Origin: Marichromatium gracile
Lineage (GTDB): Bacteria; Pseudomonadota; Gammaproteobacteria; Chromatiales; Chromatiaceae
Reading direction: 5' to 3'
NCBI RefSeq assembly: GCF_004343155.1
Contig: NZ_SMDC01000013.1
Span: 1 to 64,000 of the forward strand
DNA length: 64,000 nucleotides
Shown here: positions 62,425-64,000 of the stretch, piece by piece
How the letters are laid out: every line of letters starts with the position of its first letter
Position numbering within the stretch: position 1 is the first letter of the stretch
Program-made: the position numbers and the translations under genes
The notes under the pieces: model-generated
Databases searched by the model: none
The model's input: the letters and a program-made list of their open reading frames with translations, nothing else
Told to the model about the DNA's origin: nothing

Positions 62425-64000
<1,576 letters not shown>

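Overview
The window is strongly GC-rich, densely packed bacterial chromosome. Its gene content (two-domain PheA, GlnS, a gyrA-serC-pheA-hisC-tyrA block, minCDE, a dapD/yffB-like/dapE block, PEP-CTERM-like and DUF1840 proteins) fits a gammaproteobacterium. The most likely home is the Chromatiaceae (purple sulfur bacteria) or a close relative. That placement is inferred from style and gene order; no photosynthesis or sulfur-oxidation gene is visible.

Layout. 0.25-2.7 kb: divergent methionine-salvage genes mtaD and mtnA, then an EAL-domain protein. 3.85-4.5 kb: repeat-rich spacer. 4.5-12.7 kb: gyrA, serC, serA, pheA, hisC, tyrA. 12.7-13.8 kb: two poorly known genes. 14.1-22.9 kb: gltX, a PEP-CTERM-like protein, a DUF1840 protein, glnS, a DinB-like protein, a UDG-family protein, a TRIC/UPF0126 membrane protein, ruvB, a small unknown and a PIN protein. 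23.1-28.0 kb: glycogen phosphorylase and phosphoketolase. 28.3-33.9 kb: a metal-organelle (ferrosome-like) locus. 34.0-41.2 kb: a c-di-GMP/phosphorelay block (orphan Hpt, EAL-HDOD, REC-PAS-GGDEF-EAL, hybrid kinase). 41.2-47.4 kb: dsbA, dsbB, a Ca/Na exchanger, a chemoreceptor and an OPT transporter. 47.6-54.0 kb: a KamA-like radical SAM protein, a cobalamin riboswitch, then btuB-cobT-cobC-cobS. 54.0-56.4 kb: two lipoproteins and a periplasmic coiled-coil protein. 56.7-64.0 kb: SRP RNA, dnaX, ybaB, recR, a HIT protein, minCDE, dapE, a YffB-like protein and the 3' end of dapD.

The most interesting region is 28.3-33.9 kb. It encodes a P1B-type ATPase whose sixth-helix motif is DYACALKLGTP instead of CPC, two small HMA-type proteins sharing the PGR(L/V)R(L/I)R motif with the ATPase N-terminus, and four short membrane proteins. 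Two of the short proteins are rich in Gly/Pro/Gln. Three of the locus proteins share a membrane motif of the form K-G/A-x3-G-A ... N-x2-V-Q/E-R-T/S. This matches ferrosome (fez) iron-storage organelle clusters; the assignment rests on pattern recognition, not on a search.

A second theme is a family of intergenic repeats. They combine heptanucleotide tandem arrays (GCCGCCA, CAGCCTC, CAGTCGC) with a module resembling TTGAACCGCAAAGACGC. One copy, just upstream of the SRP RNA, has perfect 19-bp terminal inverted repeats. The repeats lie next to gyrA, gltX, glnS, ffs/dnaX and mtaD, always outside genes.
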